From NCBI RefSeq assembly GCF_025463795.1, contig NZ_JAODBE010000122.1, positions 1-42,725 on the forward strand: a stretch of 42,725 bases of DNA, given 5' to 3'. Position numbers and translations under genes: made by a program. The notes below the pieces were generated by a model. It was given only the letters and a program-made list of their open reading frames with translations. It was not told the DNA's origin and ran no database searches. The stretch comes from Amnibacterium sp. (GTDB lineage Bacteria > Actinomycetota > Actinomycetes > Actinomycetales > Microbacteriaceae). Positions 16,103 through 22,703 of this stretch are shown here, in pieces (position 1 is the first letter of the stretch; every line of letters begins with the position of its first letter).

Positions 16103-16790
16103 CGTGCCGACCTCCGTGCTCGGTCACCTCGTCGAGGTGGGCGACGTCGTTCAGCACCGTGGCGTGCCACGGGCCGTCGCCGCGATCGTGCACCAACCGG
16201 GTGATCGATGCGTTCGGGATGGGGGTCGCCGCCGCCAGGTCGAGCAGCTCGCGCTCCTCGATCCGCTCGCAGACGGCCCGGAACAGCCAGATCACCGCGT
16301 CGTGCGCGACGACGAGCACCCGGCTGCCCGACGCCTCGAGCTCGGGCAGCACGGCGCGGATGCGCAGCGCGACGTCCACCCACGACTCGCCGCCGGGCGG
16401 CCGGTAGTAGAACTTGCCGAGGAACCGCCGACGGTCCGCCTCGCCGGGGTGCAGCTCCCGCACCCCGCGGCCGGTGAGCGTGTCGAGCACGCCCAGCTCC
16501 CGGTCCCGCAGCCGCTCGTCGACGAGGGGCGGGACGTCCCACCCGGCGACTCCGAGGGCGACCTCGGCCGTCGCGCGCGCCCGCCGGTACGGGGACACCC
16601 GCAGGGCGTCGGGGGGCGGATCCGCGGCGAGCCGGCGACCGAGCGCCTCGGCCTGGCGCAGGCCGCGCTCGGACAGCTCGACGTCGGGATCCCTGGCGGG
16701 CACGTCGATCCGCAGGGCGCCGGAGGCCTCCGCGGCCGAGGCGGCCACGTTGGCCTCGCTCTCGCCGTGCCGGACGAGGATCAGCTCCAC
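16086..16790 (-). CDS. Histidine phosphatase superfamily protein
   Basis: A 234-residue phosphoglycerate mutase-like phosphatase. The nucleophile histidine is in LVRHGESEAN right at the N-terminus, the phosphate-binding arginine in SPYRRARATAE, and the second histidine in VVAHDAVIW (usual form S-H-G). Between these is ERLRDRELGVLDTLTG, the acid segment of the family. The start is GTG 16790; its ribosome site GAGGGG overlaps the TGA of gnd, so the genes are coupled. Members dephosphorylate sugar phosphates, phosphoglycerate or nucleotides; the substrate is unknown. Placement in the gnd operon suggests a sugar phosphate. Confidence 0.85.
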   Translation of the reverse strand: MELILVRHGESEANVAASAAEASGALRIDVPARDPDVELSERGLRQAEALGRRLAADPPPDALRVSPYRRARATAEVALGVAGWDVPPLVDERLRDRELGVLDTLTGRGVRELHPGEADRRRFLGKFYYRPPGGESWVDVALRIRAVLPELEASGSRVLVVAHDAVIWLFRAVCERIEERELLDLAAATPIPNASITRLVHDRGDGPWHATVLNDVAHLDEVTEHGGRHDAPHG

Positions 16791-16801
16791 CGGCCGGCCC
16801 C

Positions 16802-18277
16802 TCAGTGGGACGAGCCCTCGGACTCGATCTCGGTGCGGTCGCCGCTCCAGAGCGTGTGGAAGGTGCCCTCCTTGTCCACCCGGCGGTACGTGTGCGCGCC
16901 GAAGAAGTCGCGCTGGCCCTGGATCAGGGCCGCGGGCAGCCGCTCCGCGCGCAGGGAGTCGTAGTAGGAGAGCGCCGATGCGAAGCCGGGCACCGGCACG
17001 CCCGACAGCGCCGCCGCAGCCACCACGCGGCGCCATGCGGCCTCCCCGTCGGCGACGGCCTTCGCGAAGTACTCGTCCGCGAGCAGGGTGGGCAGCTCGG
17101 GGTTCCGGTCGTACGCCTCCACGATCCGGTTCAGGAACCGGGCCCGGATGATGCAGCCCGCCCGCCAGATCTTCGCGACCGCGCCCTTGTCGATGTCCCA
17201 GCCGAACTCCTTGGCGCCCGCGATGATCACGTCGAAGCCCTGCGCGTACGCGACGACCTTCGAGGCGTAGAGCGCGGCGCGCACGTCGTCCTCGAAGCCC
17301 TCCGGCTTGTCGACCGGCGTCGGCCGCTCGCCGGGGAGCGCACCGACCGCGGCCCGCTGCTCCGGCTTCGAGGAGACGGCCCGTGCGAACACGGCCTCGC
17401 CGATGCCCGACACGGGGATGCCGAGGCCGACGGCGTTCTGCACGGTCCAGACGCCGGTGCCCTTCGACCCCGCCTGGTCGACGATCTTGTCGATGAGCGG
17501 TTCACCGGTCGATCCGTCCTGCTGCTGCAGCACCTGCGCGGTGATCTCGATGAGGTAGGACTCGAGATCCCCCTCGTTCCACGCCTCGAACACCTCGGCG
17601 ATCGCGGCCGGGTCGTGCCCGCCGATGCGGCGCAGCAGGTCGTACGACTCGGCGATGAGCTGCATGTCGGCGTACTCGATGCCGTTGTGCACCATCTTCA
17701 CGAAGTGCCCGGCGCCGTCCGTGCCGATGTGGGTGACGCAGGGCTCGCCCTCGGCCTCGGCCGCGATGGACTCGAGGATGGGGCCGAGGGTCGCGTACGC
17801 CTCCACCGAGCCGCCGGGCATGATCGACGGGCCGTTCAGCGCGCCCTCCTCGCCGCCCGAGATCCCGGTGCCGACGAAGTTCAGCTGCTTGTCGCGCAGG
17901 TCGCGCTCGCGCCGGATGGTGTCGGTGAAGAGCGCGTTGCCGCCGTCGACGATGATGTCGCCCGGCTCGAACCGCTCCGCGAGCTGGTCGATCACGGCAT
18001 CCGTGCCCCGCCCGGCCTGCACCATGATGATCGCCGCGCGCGGCTTCTTCAGGCTCGCGACGAACGCGTCGATGTCGTGCGACGGCACGAACCGCCCTTC
18101 CGAGCCGTGCTCCTCGATCACCTGGTCGGTCTTCGCCGCCGTGCGGTTGTAGACCGCAACCGCGTGCCCGTGGTGGGCGAGGTTCCTGGCGAGGTTGGAG
18201 CCCATCACCGCCATGCCGACCACACCGATGTCGGCGGTGGCCGTGGTGTCGTTCGTGGAGGTGGCGGTGTCGCTCAC
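16802..18277 (-). CDS. gnd: 6-phosphogluconate dehydrogenase, decarboxylating
   Basis: A 491-residue enzyme of the oxidative pentose phosphate pathway that converts 6-phosphogluconate to ribulose 5-phosphate with release of CO2 and formation of NADPH. The N-terminal Rossmann motif IGVVGMAVMGSNLARN is followed by YNRTAAKTD (NADP-type), the family signature in GTGISGGEEGALNGPS, the catalytic Lys in HFVKMVHNGIEYADMQ, and a long helical C-terminal domain with AKEFGWDID and the SALSYYDSLR tail. Length fits the long dimeric class. GTG 18277 has GGGAGC five bases upstream. It is the first gene of an operon with the phosphatase and nnrD, and faces a D-2-hydroxyacid dehydrogenase and gluconokinase, which supplies its substrate. 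Confidence 0.95.
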   Translation of the reverse strand: MSDTATSTNDTTATADIGVVGMAVMGSNLARNLAHHGHAVAVYNRTAAKTDQVIEEHGSEGRFVPSHDIDAFVASLKKPRAAIIMVQAGRGTDAVIDQLAERFEPGDIIVDGGNALFTDTIRRERDLRDKQLNFVGTGISGGEEGALNGPSIMPGGSVEAYATLGPILESIAAEAEGEPCVTHIGTDGAGHFVKMVHNGIEYADMQLIAESYDLLRRIGGHDPAAIAEVFEAWNEGDLESYLIEITAQVLQQQDGSTGEPLIDKIVDQAGSKGTGVWTVQNAVGLGIPVSGIGEAVFARAVSSKPEQRAAVGALPGERPTPVDKPEGFEDDVRAALYASKVVAYAQGFDVIIAGAKEFGWDIDKGAVAKIWRAGCIIRARFLNRIVEAYDRNPELPTLLADEYFAKAVADGEAAWRRVVAAAALSGVPVPGFASALSYYDSLRAERLPAALIQGQRDFFGAHTYRRVDKEGTFHTLWSGDRTEIESEGSSH

Positions 18278-18313
18278 GATGCGCTCCCAAGGGGTTCGGA
18301 TGCCGTTCAGCCG

Positions 18314-18319
18314 ACTGTA
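18314..18319 (-). promoter_or_regulatory. Candidate -10 of the gnd operon
   Basis: TACAGT on the minus strand lies 36 bases before the GTG of gnd in the divergent spacer. No clear -35 is visible. Confidence 0.4.
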
Positions 18320-18395
18320 TCCGTCCTCCCCGACCGCTCGCCGGGGGTGTTCGATCAGGCGGCGGCCTCCCGGGAGCCGGTGGGTGGCCGCTGGG

Positions 18396-18401
18396 TAGGC
18401 T
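18396..18401 (+). promoter_or_regulatory. Candidate -10 of the D-2-hydroxyacid dehydrogenase gene
   Basis: TAGGCT lies 45 bases upstream of GTG 18447 and would give a short leader with a GGAAGGGA ribosome site. Confidence 0.4.
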
Positions 18402-18446
18402 GCCGCCGCCGGACCCACCCGGGTCCGCGCCCGGAAGGGAGCCGCC

Positions 18447-19502
18447 GTGCCGAAGGATCGCCTCCGCGTCGTCGCCGCCACCCCGATCGCGGACGAGCTC
18501 GTCGCGCGGGTCGTGGCCGCGGAGCCGCGCGTCGACTTCGTCGTCGACCAGTCGCTGCTGCCGCCGATGAGGCATCCGGGCGACCACGCCGGGGATCCGG
18601 AGTTCCGCCGAACGCCGGAGCAGCAGGCGCGGTTCGAGCGGCTCGTGGACTCGGCGCAGGTGCTCTACGGCATCCCCGGGGAGCGGCCGGCCGAGCTGAA
18701 GCGCAGCGTGCAGGCGAACCCGGCGCTCGAGTGGGTGCAGCTCATGCCCGCGGGGGGCGGTGCCCAGGTGCGCGGGGCGGAGCTGTCGTCCGAGCAGCTC
18801 GAACGCGTCCGGTTCACGACCACGGCCGGCGTGCACGCCGGGCCGCTGTCGGAGTTCTGCGTGCTCGGCCTGCTCGCCGGGTTCAAGAGCCTGCCCCGGC
18901 TGATCGAGCACCAGCGGCAGCACGACTGGGCCGACGGCCGGTGGATCATGCGGCGCGTCGACGGCAGCCGCGTGCTGCTCGTCGGCCTCGGCGGCATCGG
19001 CAGGCTCACGGCGGCGAAGCTCGCGGCACTCGGCGCGCACGTCGCCGGCACCTCCCGGCGCGACGTGACCGTGGACGGGGTGGAGGAGGTGATCCATCCC
19101 GACGCGCTGCGCGAGCGCGTCGGTGACTTCGACGCGCTCCTCGTCTCGCTGCCCGGCACCGCCGAGACGGAGCACCTGATCAGCGCCGAGGTGCTCGCGA
19201 ACGCGAAGCCCGGCGTCGTGATCGTGAACGTGGGCCGCGGCACCGTGATCGACCAGGACGCCCTGCTCGAGCAGCTGCGCGCCGGCCGCGTCGGCTTCGC
19301 GGCGCTCGACGTGACGACACCCGAGCCGCTGCCGGCCGACTCCCCGCTGTGGGACGAGCCGAACGTGCTCATCAGCCCGCACACCGCGGCGCTCAGCGAT
19401 CTCGAGGACGAGCTGATCGCGGCCCTCTTCGCCGACAACTGCACGCGGTACCTCGACGGCCGTGAGCTGATCAACCCGGTGAACACCGACGAGTTCTACT
19501 GA
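18447..19502 (+). CDS. D-isomer specific 2-hydroxyacid dehydrogenase family protein
   Basis: A 351-residue NAD(P)-dependent oxidoreductase of the D-2-hydroxyacid dehydrogenase/glyoxylate reductase family. The cofactor domain carries LLVGLGGIGRL. The catalytic Arg is in VNVGRGTVID, the Glu in TTPEPLPADSPL and the His in ISPHTAALSD, in the usual order. After beta-2 the sequence is GTSRRDV, whose basic pair favours NADP(H). GTG 18447 has GGAAGGGA six bases upstream. Its position between gnd and gluconokinase suggests a sugar acid or 2-ketogluconate-type substrate, but family members of this type also reduce glyoxylate, hydroxypyruvate or other keto acids. Confidence 0.85.
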   Translation: MPKDRLRVVAATPIADELVARVVAAEPRVDFVVDQSLLPPMRHPGDHAGDPEFRRTPEQQARFERLVDSAQVLYGIPGERPAELKRSVQANPALEWVQLMPAGGGAQVRGAELSSEQLERVRFTTTAGVHAGPLSEFCVLGLLAGFKSLPRLIEHQRQHDWADGRWIMRRVDGSRVLLVGLGGIGRLTAAKLAALGAHVAGTSRRDVTVDGVEEVIHPDALRERVGDFDALLVSLPGTAETEHLISAEVLANAKPGVVIVNVGRGTVIDQDALLEQLRAGRVGFAALDVTTPEPLPADSPLWDEPNVLISPHTAALSDLEDELIAALFADNCTRYLDGRELINPVNTDEFY

Positions 19503-19517
19503 GCGCCCCCCCGGAAG

Positions 19518-19578
19518 CGCTTCAGCAGGACGCTTCGCCCCCAGCCGGACGAGAGCCGGTTCACGTCCTGCTGAAGCG
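19518..19578. repeat. Intergenic inverted repeat, family D
   Basis: Perfect 15-bp arms (CGCTTCAGCAGGACG at 19518-19532 and its complement at 19564-19578) around a 31-base loop. It follows the D-2-hydroxyacid dehydrogenase stop and precedes gntK. A shortened echo of the arm (GTCCTGC) recurs just downstream. No T-tract follows. This is the only D-type copy in the window. Confidence 0.7.
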
Positions 19579-19619
19579 ACCATGTCCTGCCCAAGTGCTC
19601 CGGCTGGATGAGCGCGCGC

Positions 19620-19625
19620 TAGCGT
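19620..19625 (+). promoter_or_regulatory. -10 hexamer of gntK, leaderless type
   Basis: TAGCGT ends seven bases before GTG 19633, with no ribosome site in the gap. A leaderless transcript is predicted. Confidence 0.5.
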
Positions 19626-19632
19626 CGGCGAC

Positions 19633-20151
19633 GTGGACCTGCCGCCGATCGTCGTCATGGGCGTCTCCGGATCCGGGAAGTCGACCGTCGCCGAGGGGAT
19701 CGCCGACCGCGTCGGCGGCGTCTACCTCGACGCCGACGACTTCCACCCCAAGGCCAACGTCGCGAAGATGTCCCAGGGCGTCCCCCTGAACGACGCCGAC
19801 CGCGCACCCTGGCTCGACATCGTCGGCAAGGTCATGCGCACGCGGCAGGGCGAGGGCCGGGTCGTCGTCATGGCGTGCTCCGCGCTGAAGCGGAAGTACC
19901 GGGAGCGGATCCGCGCCGAGGAGCCCGCGGCCTTCTTCGTGCTGCTGACGGGCACCCGCGAGGAGCTCGAGCGGCGGCTGCAGGAGCGCCACGGGCATTT
20001 CATGCCGCCGTCGCTGCTCGACTCGCAGCTCGACACCCTCGAGCCGCTCGCCTCCGACGAGAACGGCGCGACGATCAACATCCACGGCACGAAGGAGCAG
20101 GTCGTCGACCGCGCCATCGAGGCCGCGACGCACAGCCGCGGCCCGGCCTGA
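19633..20151 (+). CDS. gntK: Gluconokinase
   Basis: A 172-residue P-loop kinase that phosphorylates gluconate to 6-phosphogluconate, the substrate of Gnd encoded nearby. The Walker A motif GVSGSGKS is at the N-terminus. It is followed by the gluconokinase-specific DADDFHPKANVAKMSQG and PLNDADRAPWL, then ACSALKRKYRERIR and the FVLLTGTREELERRLQ lid region. Length matches the family. GTG 19633 is the only start consistent with the Walker motif position. No gluconate permease or GntR regulator is in the window. A family A repeat follows the stop. Confidence 0.94.
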   Translation: MDLPPIVVMGVSGSGKSTVAEGIADRVGGVYLDADDFHPKANVAKMSQGVPLNDADRAPWLDIVGKVMRTRQGEGRVVVMACSALKRKYRERIRAEEPAAFFVLLTGTREELERRLQERHGHFMPPSLLDSQLDTLEPLASDENGATINIHGTKEQVVDRAIEAATHSRGPA

Positions 20152-20178
20152 AGCCCCTCTTCCCGCTCGCGGCGTCGA

Positions 20179-20237
20179 CGGGCCGCTTCGGGCATTCGCG
20201 GGTGTCATCGGACGCCCCTTCCGCCCGAAACGGCCCG
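20179..20237. repeat. Intergenic inverted repeat, family A copy 2
   Basis: A 59-bp imperfect hairpin with loop ATCG (20207-20210), arms CGGGCCGCTTCGGGC and GCCCGAAACGGCCCG outside, and GGGTGTC/GACGCCC inside. Its arms, loop and inner segment match the reverse strand of 8979-9039 along most of its length. It lies between gntK and rplY, two genes in the same direction. Confidence 0.75.
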
Positions 20238-20265
20238 GCCGGGCGTGCGTGCGAGCCCGGATCGT

Positions 20266-20296
20266 GCGGAAGCGTCCCCGCCGCTTCCGCTACACT
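20266..20296 (+). promoter_or_regulatory. rplY promoter with adjoining 9-bp inverted repeat
   Basis: TACACT (20291-20296) is a good -10. Immediately before it is a perfect inverted repeat, GCGGAAGCG-N7-CGCTTCCGC (20266-20290), covering the spacer and -35 positions. It may be an operator or a terminator stem for the gene upstream. The predicted leader to ATG 20422 is about 120 bases and contains small hairpins, including GGATGC-N6-GCATCC. Confidence 0.5.
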
Positions 20297-20421
20297 CGTC
20301 CGTCGGACTTCGGCGAGGGATGCGCACCTGCATCCGTGATCGACGTGGCGCGCCATTTGCAGCGTGCGCCCGCGACCGCCGACCGATCGACCGGGCCGGC
20401 AGGGCCCACGGAGGGACCGAC

Positions 20422-21012
20422 ATGGCCGACAGGATCAGCGCCGAGCGTCGCGAATCGTTCGGGAAGGGCGCCGCGCGCAAGCTGCGCGCTGCGGGCCGCA
20501 TCCCGGCCGTCATCTACGGCCACGGGAGCGAACCCGTGCACATCTCGCTGCCCGCGCACGAGACCGGCCTGATCATCCGCAAGGCGAACGCCGTGCTCGA
20601 CCTCGACATCGCGGGGGCCAGCCAGCTCGCGCTCGTCAAGGACGTGCAGAAGGACCCGGTGCGGCAGATCATCGAGCACGTCGACCTGCTGCTCGTCCGC
20701 AGCGGTGAGACCGTGCAGGTCGAGGTCCCCGTGCACCTCGAGGGCGAGTCCGCTCCCGGCACCAGCCCGAACTTCGACGTGCAGACGCTGCTGCTCGACG
20801 TGGAGGCGACCCACATCCCCGAGCGCGTGCTCGTCTCGATCGAGGGCCTGACCGAGGGCACCCACATCACGGCCGGCGACATCACGCTGCCCGAGGGCGC
20901 GAAGCTCGCCTCCGAGCCCGACCTGCTCATCGTCGGCATCGTGGGCGACGCCGCCGAGGAGCCCGCGGAGTCCGAGGCCGCCGACACGGTCGGCGCCGGC
21001 GCCGCGAGCTAG
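20422..21012 (+). CDS. rplY: 50S ribosomal protein L25/general stress protein Ctc
   Basis: A 196-residue two-domain L25 of the Ctc/TL5 type that binds 5S rRNA in the large ribosomal subunit. The N-terminal RNA-binding domain (residues 1-95) includes SFGKGAARKLRAAGRIPAVIYG and KDVQKDPVRQIIEHVDLL. The C-terminal TL5 domain runs to about residue 180 (QVEVPVHLEGESAPGTS, ERVLVSIEGLTEGTHI, DITLPEGAKL), followed by an acidic Ala/Glu tail. ATG 20422 is preceded by GGAGGGA; longer in-frame extensions lack this. It is followed by pth after nine bases, the usual arrangement. Confidence 0.96.
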   Translation: MADRISAERRESFGKGAARKLRAAGRIPAVIYGHGSEPVHISLPAHETGLIIRKANAVLDLDIAGASQLALVKDVQKDPVRQIIEHVDLLLVRSGETVQVEVPVHLEGESAPGTSPNFDVQTLLLDVEATHIPERVLVSIEGLTEGTHITAGDITLPEGAKLASEPDLLIVGIVGDAAEEPAESEAADTVGAGAAS

Positions 21013-21021
21013 TCCCCGGGC

Positions 21022-21612
21022 GTGGACGAGCGCCCCTGGCTCGTCGTCGGTCTCGGCAACCCCGGCGGCCAGTACGCCGGGAACCGGCACAACGTCGGCC
21101 GGATGGTGCTCGACGAGCTCGCGCACCGCATGGGCGTGCGGTTCGGGCGGCACAAGACGAACGCGTTCGTCGCCGAGGGCCGTGAGGCGCCCGGCGGCGC
21201 CCGCTATGTGCTCGCCGCACCCGAGACCTACATGAACGAGTCCGGGCGCCCCGTCGGGCGGCTGGTGAAGTTCTACTCGCTGAGCCCCGACCGGCTCATC
21301 GTCGTGCACGACGAGCTGGACATCCCCTTCGGCGCCCTTCGACTGAAGACGGGCGGCGGGCACGGCGGCCACAACGGGGTCCGCGACATCGCGACGGTGC
21401 TCGGCACGCCCGACTTCGCCCGCGTGCGGGTCGGCATCGGCCGGCCACCGGGGCGCCAGCCCGCGGCCGACTACGTGCTGCACGACTTCTCGTCGACGGA
21501 GCGCAAGGAGCTGCCGCTGCTCGTCGGCGAGGCGGCAGACGCGGTGCTCGCGCTCTCGACCGACGGTCTCGCAGCGGCCCAGCAGCGCTTCAACGCCCCG
21601 CCCGCCCCCTAA
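21022..21612 (+). CDS. pth: Peptidyl-tRNA hydrolase
   Basis: A 196-residue enzyme that cleaves the ester bond of peptidyl-tRNA released from stalled ribosomes. The substrate-binding Asn is in GLGNPG, the catalytic His in NRHNVG, and the conserved Asp in [22 protein letters not shown] and [13 protein letters not shown] also match the family. GTG 21022 places the first motif at the usual distance. It is co-transcribed with rplY (nine-base gap). A family B inverted repeat starts six bases after the stop, in the convergent space with the AraC-DinB gene. Confidence 0.96.
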   Translation: MDERPWLVVGLGNPGGQYAGNRHNVGRMVLDELAHRMGVRFGRHKTNAFVAEGREAPGGARYVLAAPETYMNESGRPVGRLVKFYSLSPDRLIVVHDELDIPFGALRLKTGGGHGGHNGVRDIATVLGTPDFARVRVGIGRPPGRQPAADYVLHDFSSTERKELPLLVGEAADAVLALSTDGLAAAQQRFNAPPAP

Positions 21613-21617
21613 GACCA

Positions 21618-21680
21618 CGCACAGGTGCCACTTTCTGCCGTCATCCGGGCGGTTCGAGGGCAGAAAGCGGCAAGTCCGCG
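21618..21680. repeat. Intergenic inverted repeat, family B copy 1
   Basis: Imperfect 25-bp arms (21618-21642 and 21656-21680) around a 13-base loop. The right arm carries GAGGGCAGAAAGCGGCAAG. It sits exactly between the convergent pth and AraC-DinB genes and could end transcription from both sides, but there is no T-tract. Related copies are at 33854 and 36139. Confidence 0.75.
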
Positions 21681-21686
21681 CTCGGG

Positions 21687-22619
21687 TCAGGGCTCGTCGA
21701 AGCGGCGGTGCACCGTCGAGGCGTCCGGGCCCGCGCCGCCGACGTAGGCCATCGGATCCCCGGAGCCCAGGTCGCCGACGCCGGCGGTCTCGAGGGCGCC
21801 GATCGCGATCGTCCGCCGCACCGCGGCGAACGTGAGCACGTGCGCGAGCACGCCGCCGAGCGTGAAGGTCTGCGGCGGATCGCAGGTGAGGTCGAGGAAC
21901 GTCGACTCCGCGTTCCCCGCGACCACCTGCGCGACGACCTGCTCGCGGAAGCGCGGCGCGACCGCTTCCAGGCGTCGGCGCAGCCCGGCCGGCGTCGCGT
22001 CGCCCGCCGGGATGCTGGTGCCTCCTTCGAGCGCGACGACCCACTGCTCGAGCTGCCGCACGAGGCGGTCGCAGGTGCTGCGGAGGGTCGGCGCCTCGTC
22101 GATCCCCTCGACGGAGAGGGTGATCGGCCGGTCCAGGGCGTCCGGCACGCGGTCGAGCCGGGCGAGGACCGCGGCGGTGGTGTCGAGATGGTGGTCGAGC
22201 ATGCGGACGAGGGTGTCCATGGGATCGCTCCTCACGAGAGCGGGCAGCGCGAGGCCGCCCGGCGGATGGAAGTGGATGCCGGAGGGCGCCGGGATGCGAT
22301 GGCGCACCCGGCCGGTACGGCGGTAGTCCGACGGCGGCATCCCGAAGGCGCGGCTGAACGCCCGCGTGAAGCCGTCGGGGGAGTCGTAGCCGGCGGCGAC
22401 CGAGAGGTCGACGACCGTCTCGTCGGTCGTCACGAGGCGGTGGGCCGCGCGCTCGAGCAGCAGCCGCCGCCGCAGCGCGCCGGGCGGCTCGCCCAGCGCG
22501 GCCGTCAGCAGGCGGTGCAGGTGGAACCGCGACAGGTGGACGCGCTGCGCGAGCGCGTCGAGGTCGGCCTCGTCGAGGCGCGTGCCCAGGAGATCCATGA
22601 CCTCGTCCACCGTCGCCAT
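21687..22619 (-). CDS. AraC-family regulator fused to a DinB-like domain
   Basis: A 310-residue fusion. Residues of about 1-105 form an AraC/XylS DNA-binding domain with two helix-turn-helix units (LDALAQRVHLSRFHLHRLLTAAL, then VVDLSVAAGYDSPDGFTRAFSRAFG). After a linker, residues of about 130-300 resemble the DinB/YfiT four-helix bundle (DTLVRMLDHHLDTTAAVLARL near the start, FTLGGVLAHVLTFAAVRR near the end), with histidines at the positions where DinB proteins hold a metal. Such fusions are likely regulators with a small-molecule or thiol-sensing effector domain. ATG 22619 has both GAGGGC and CAGGAT upstream. It is convergent with pth and the NRAMP pseudogene lies upstream on the same strand. 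Confidence 0.82.
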   Translation of the reverse strand: MATVDEVMDLLGTRLDEADLDALAQRVHLSRFHLHRLLTAALGEPPGALRRRLLLERAAHRLVTTDETVVDLSVAAGYDSPDGFTRAFSRAFGMPPSDYRRTGRVRHRIPAPSGIHFHPPGGLALPALVRSDPMDTLVRMLDHHLDTTAAVLARLDRVPDALDRPITLSVEGIDEAPTLRSTCDRLVRQLEQWVVALEGGTSIPAGDATPAGLRRRLEAVAPRFREQVVAQVVAGNAESTFLDLTCDPPQTFTLGGVLAHVLTFAAVRRTIAIGALETAGVGDLGSGDPMAYVGGAGPDASTVHRRFDEP

Positions 22620-22703
22620 GCCCTCATCCTGCGGGTGGATGCGCCGATCCGTTCCGACCGTTCTTGCGCACCTGCACCCGCGAACGTGGCAACCGTCGAA
22701 GGG

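Noticed and set aside
21618-21680. Family B repeats as simple bidirectional terminators only
   Set aside because: No T-tracts on either side; copy 2 lies between co-directional genes; sequence and not only structure is shared between copies. Termination may still be one function.
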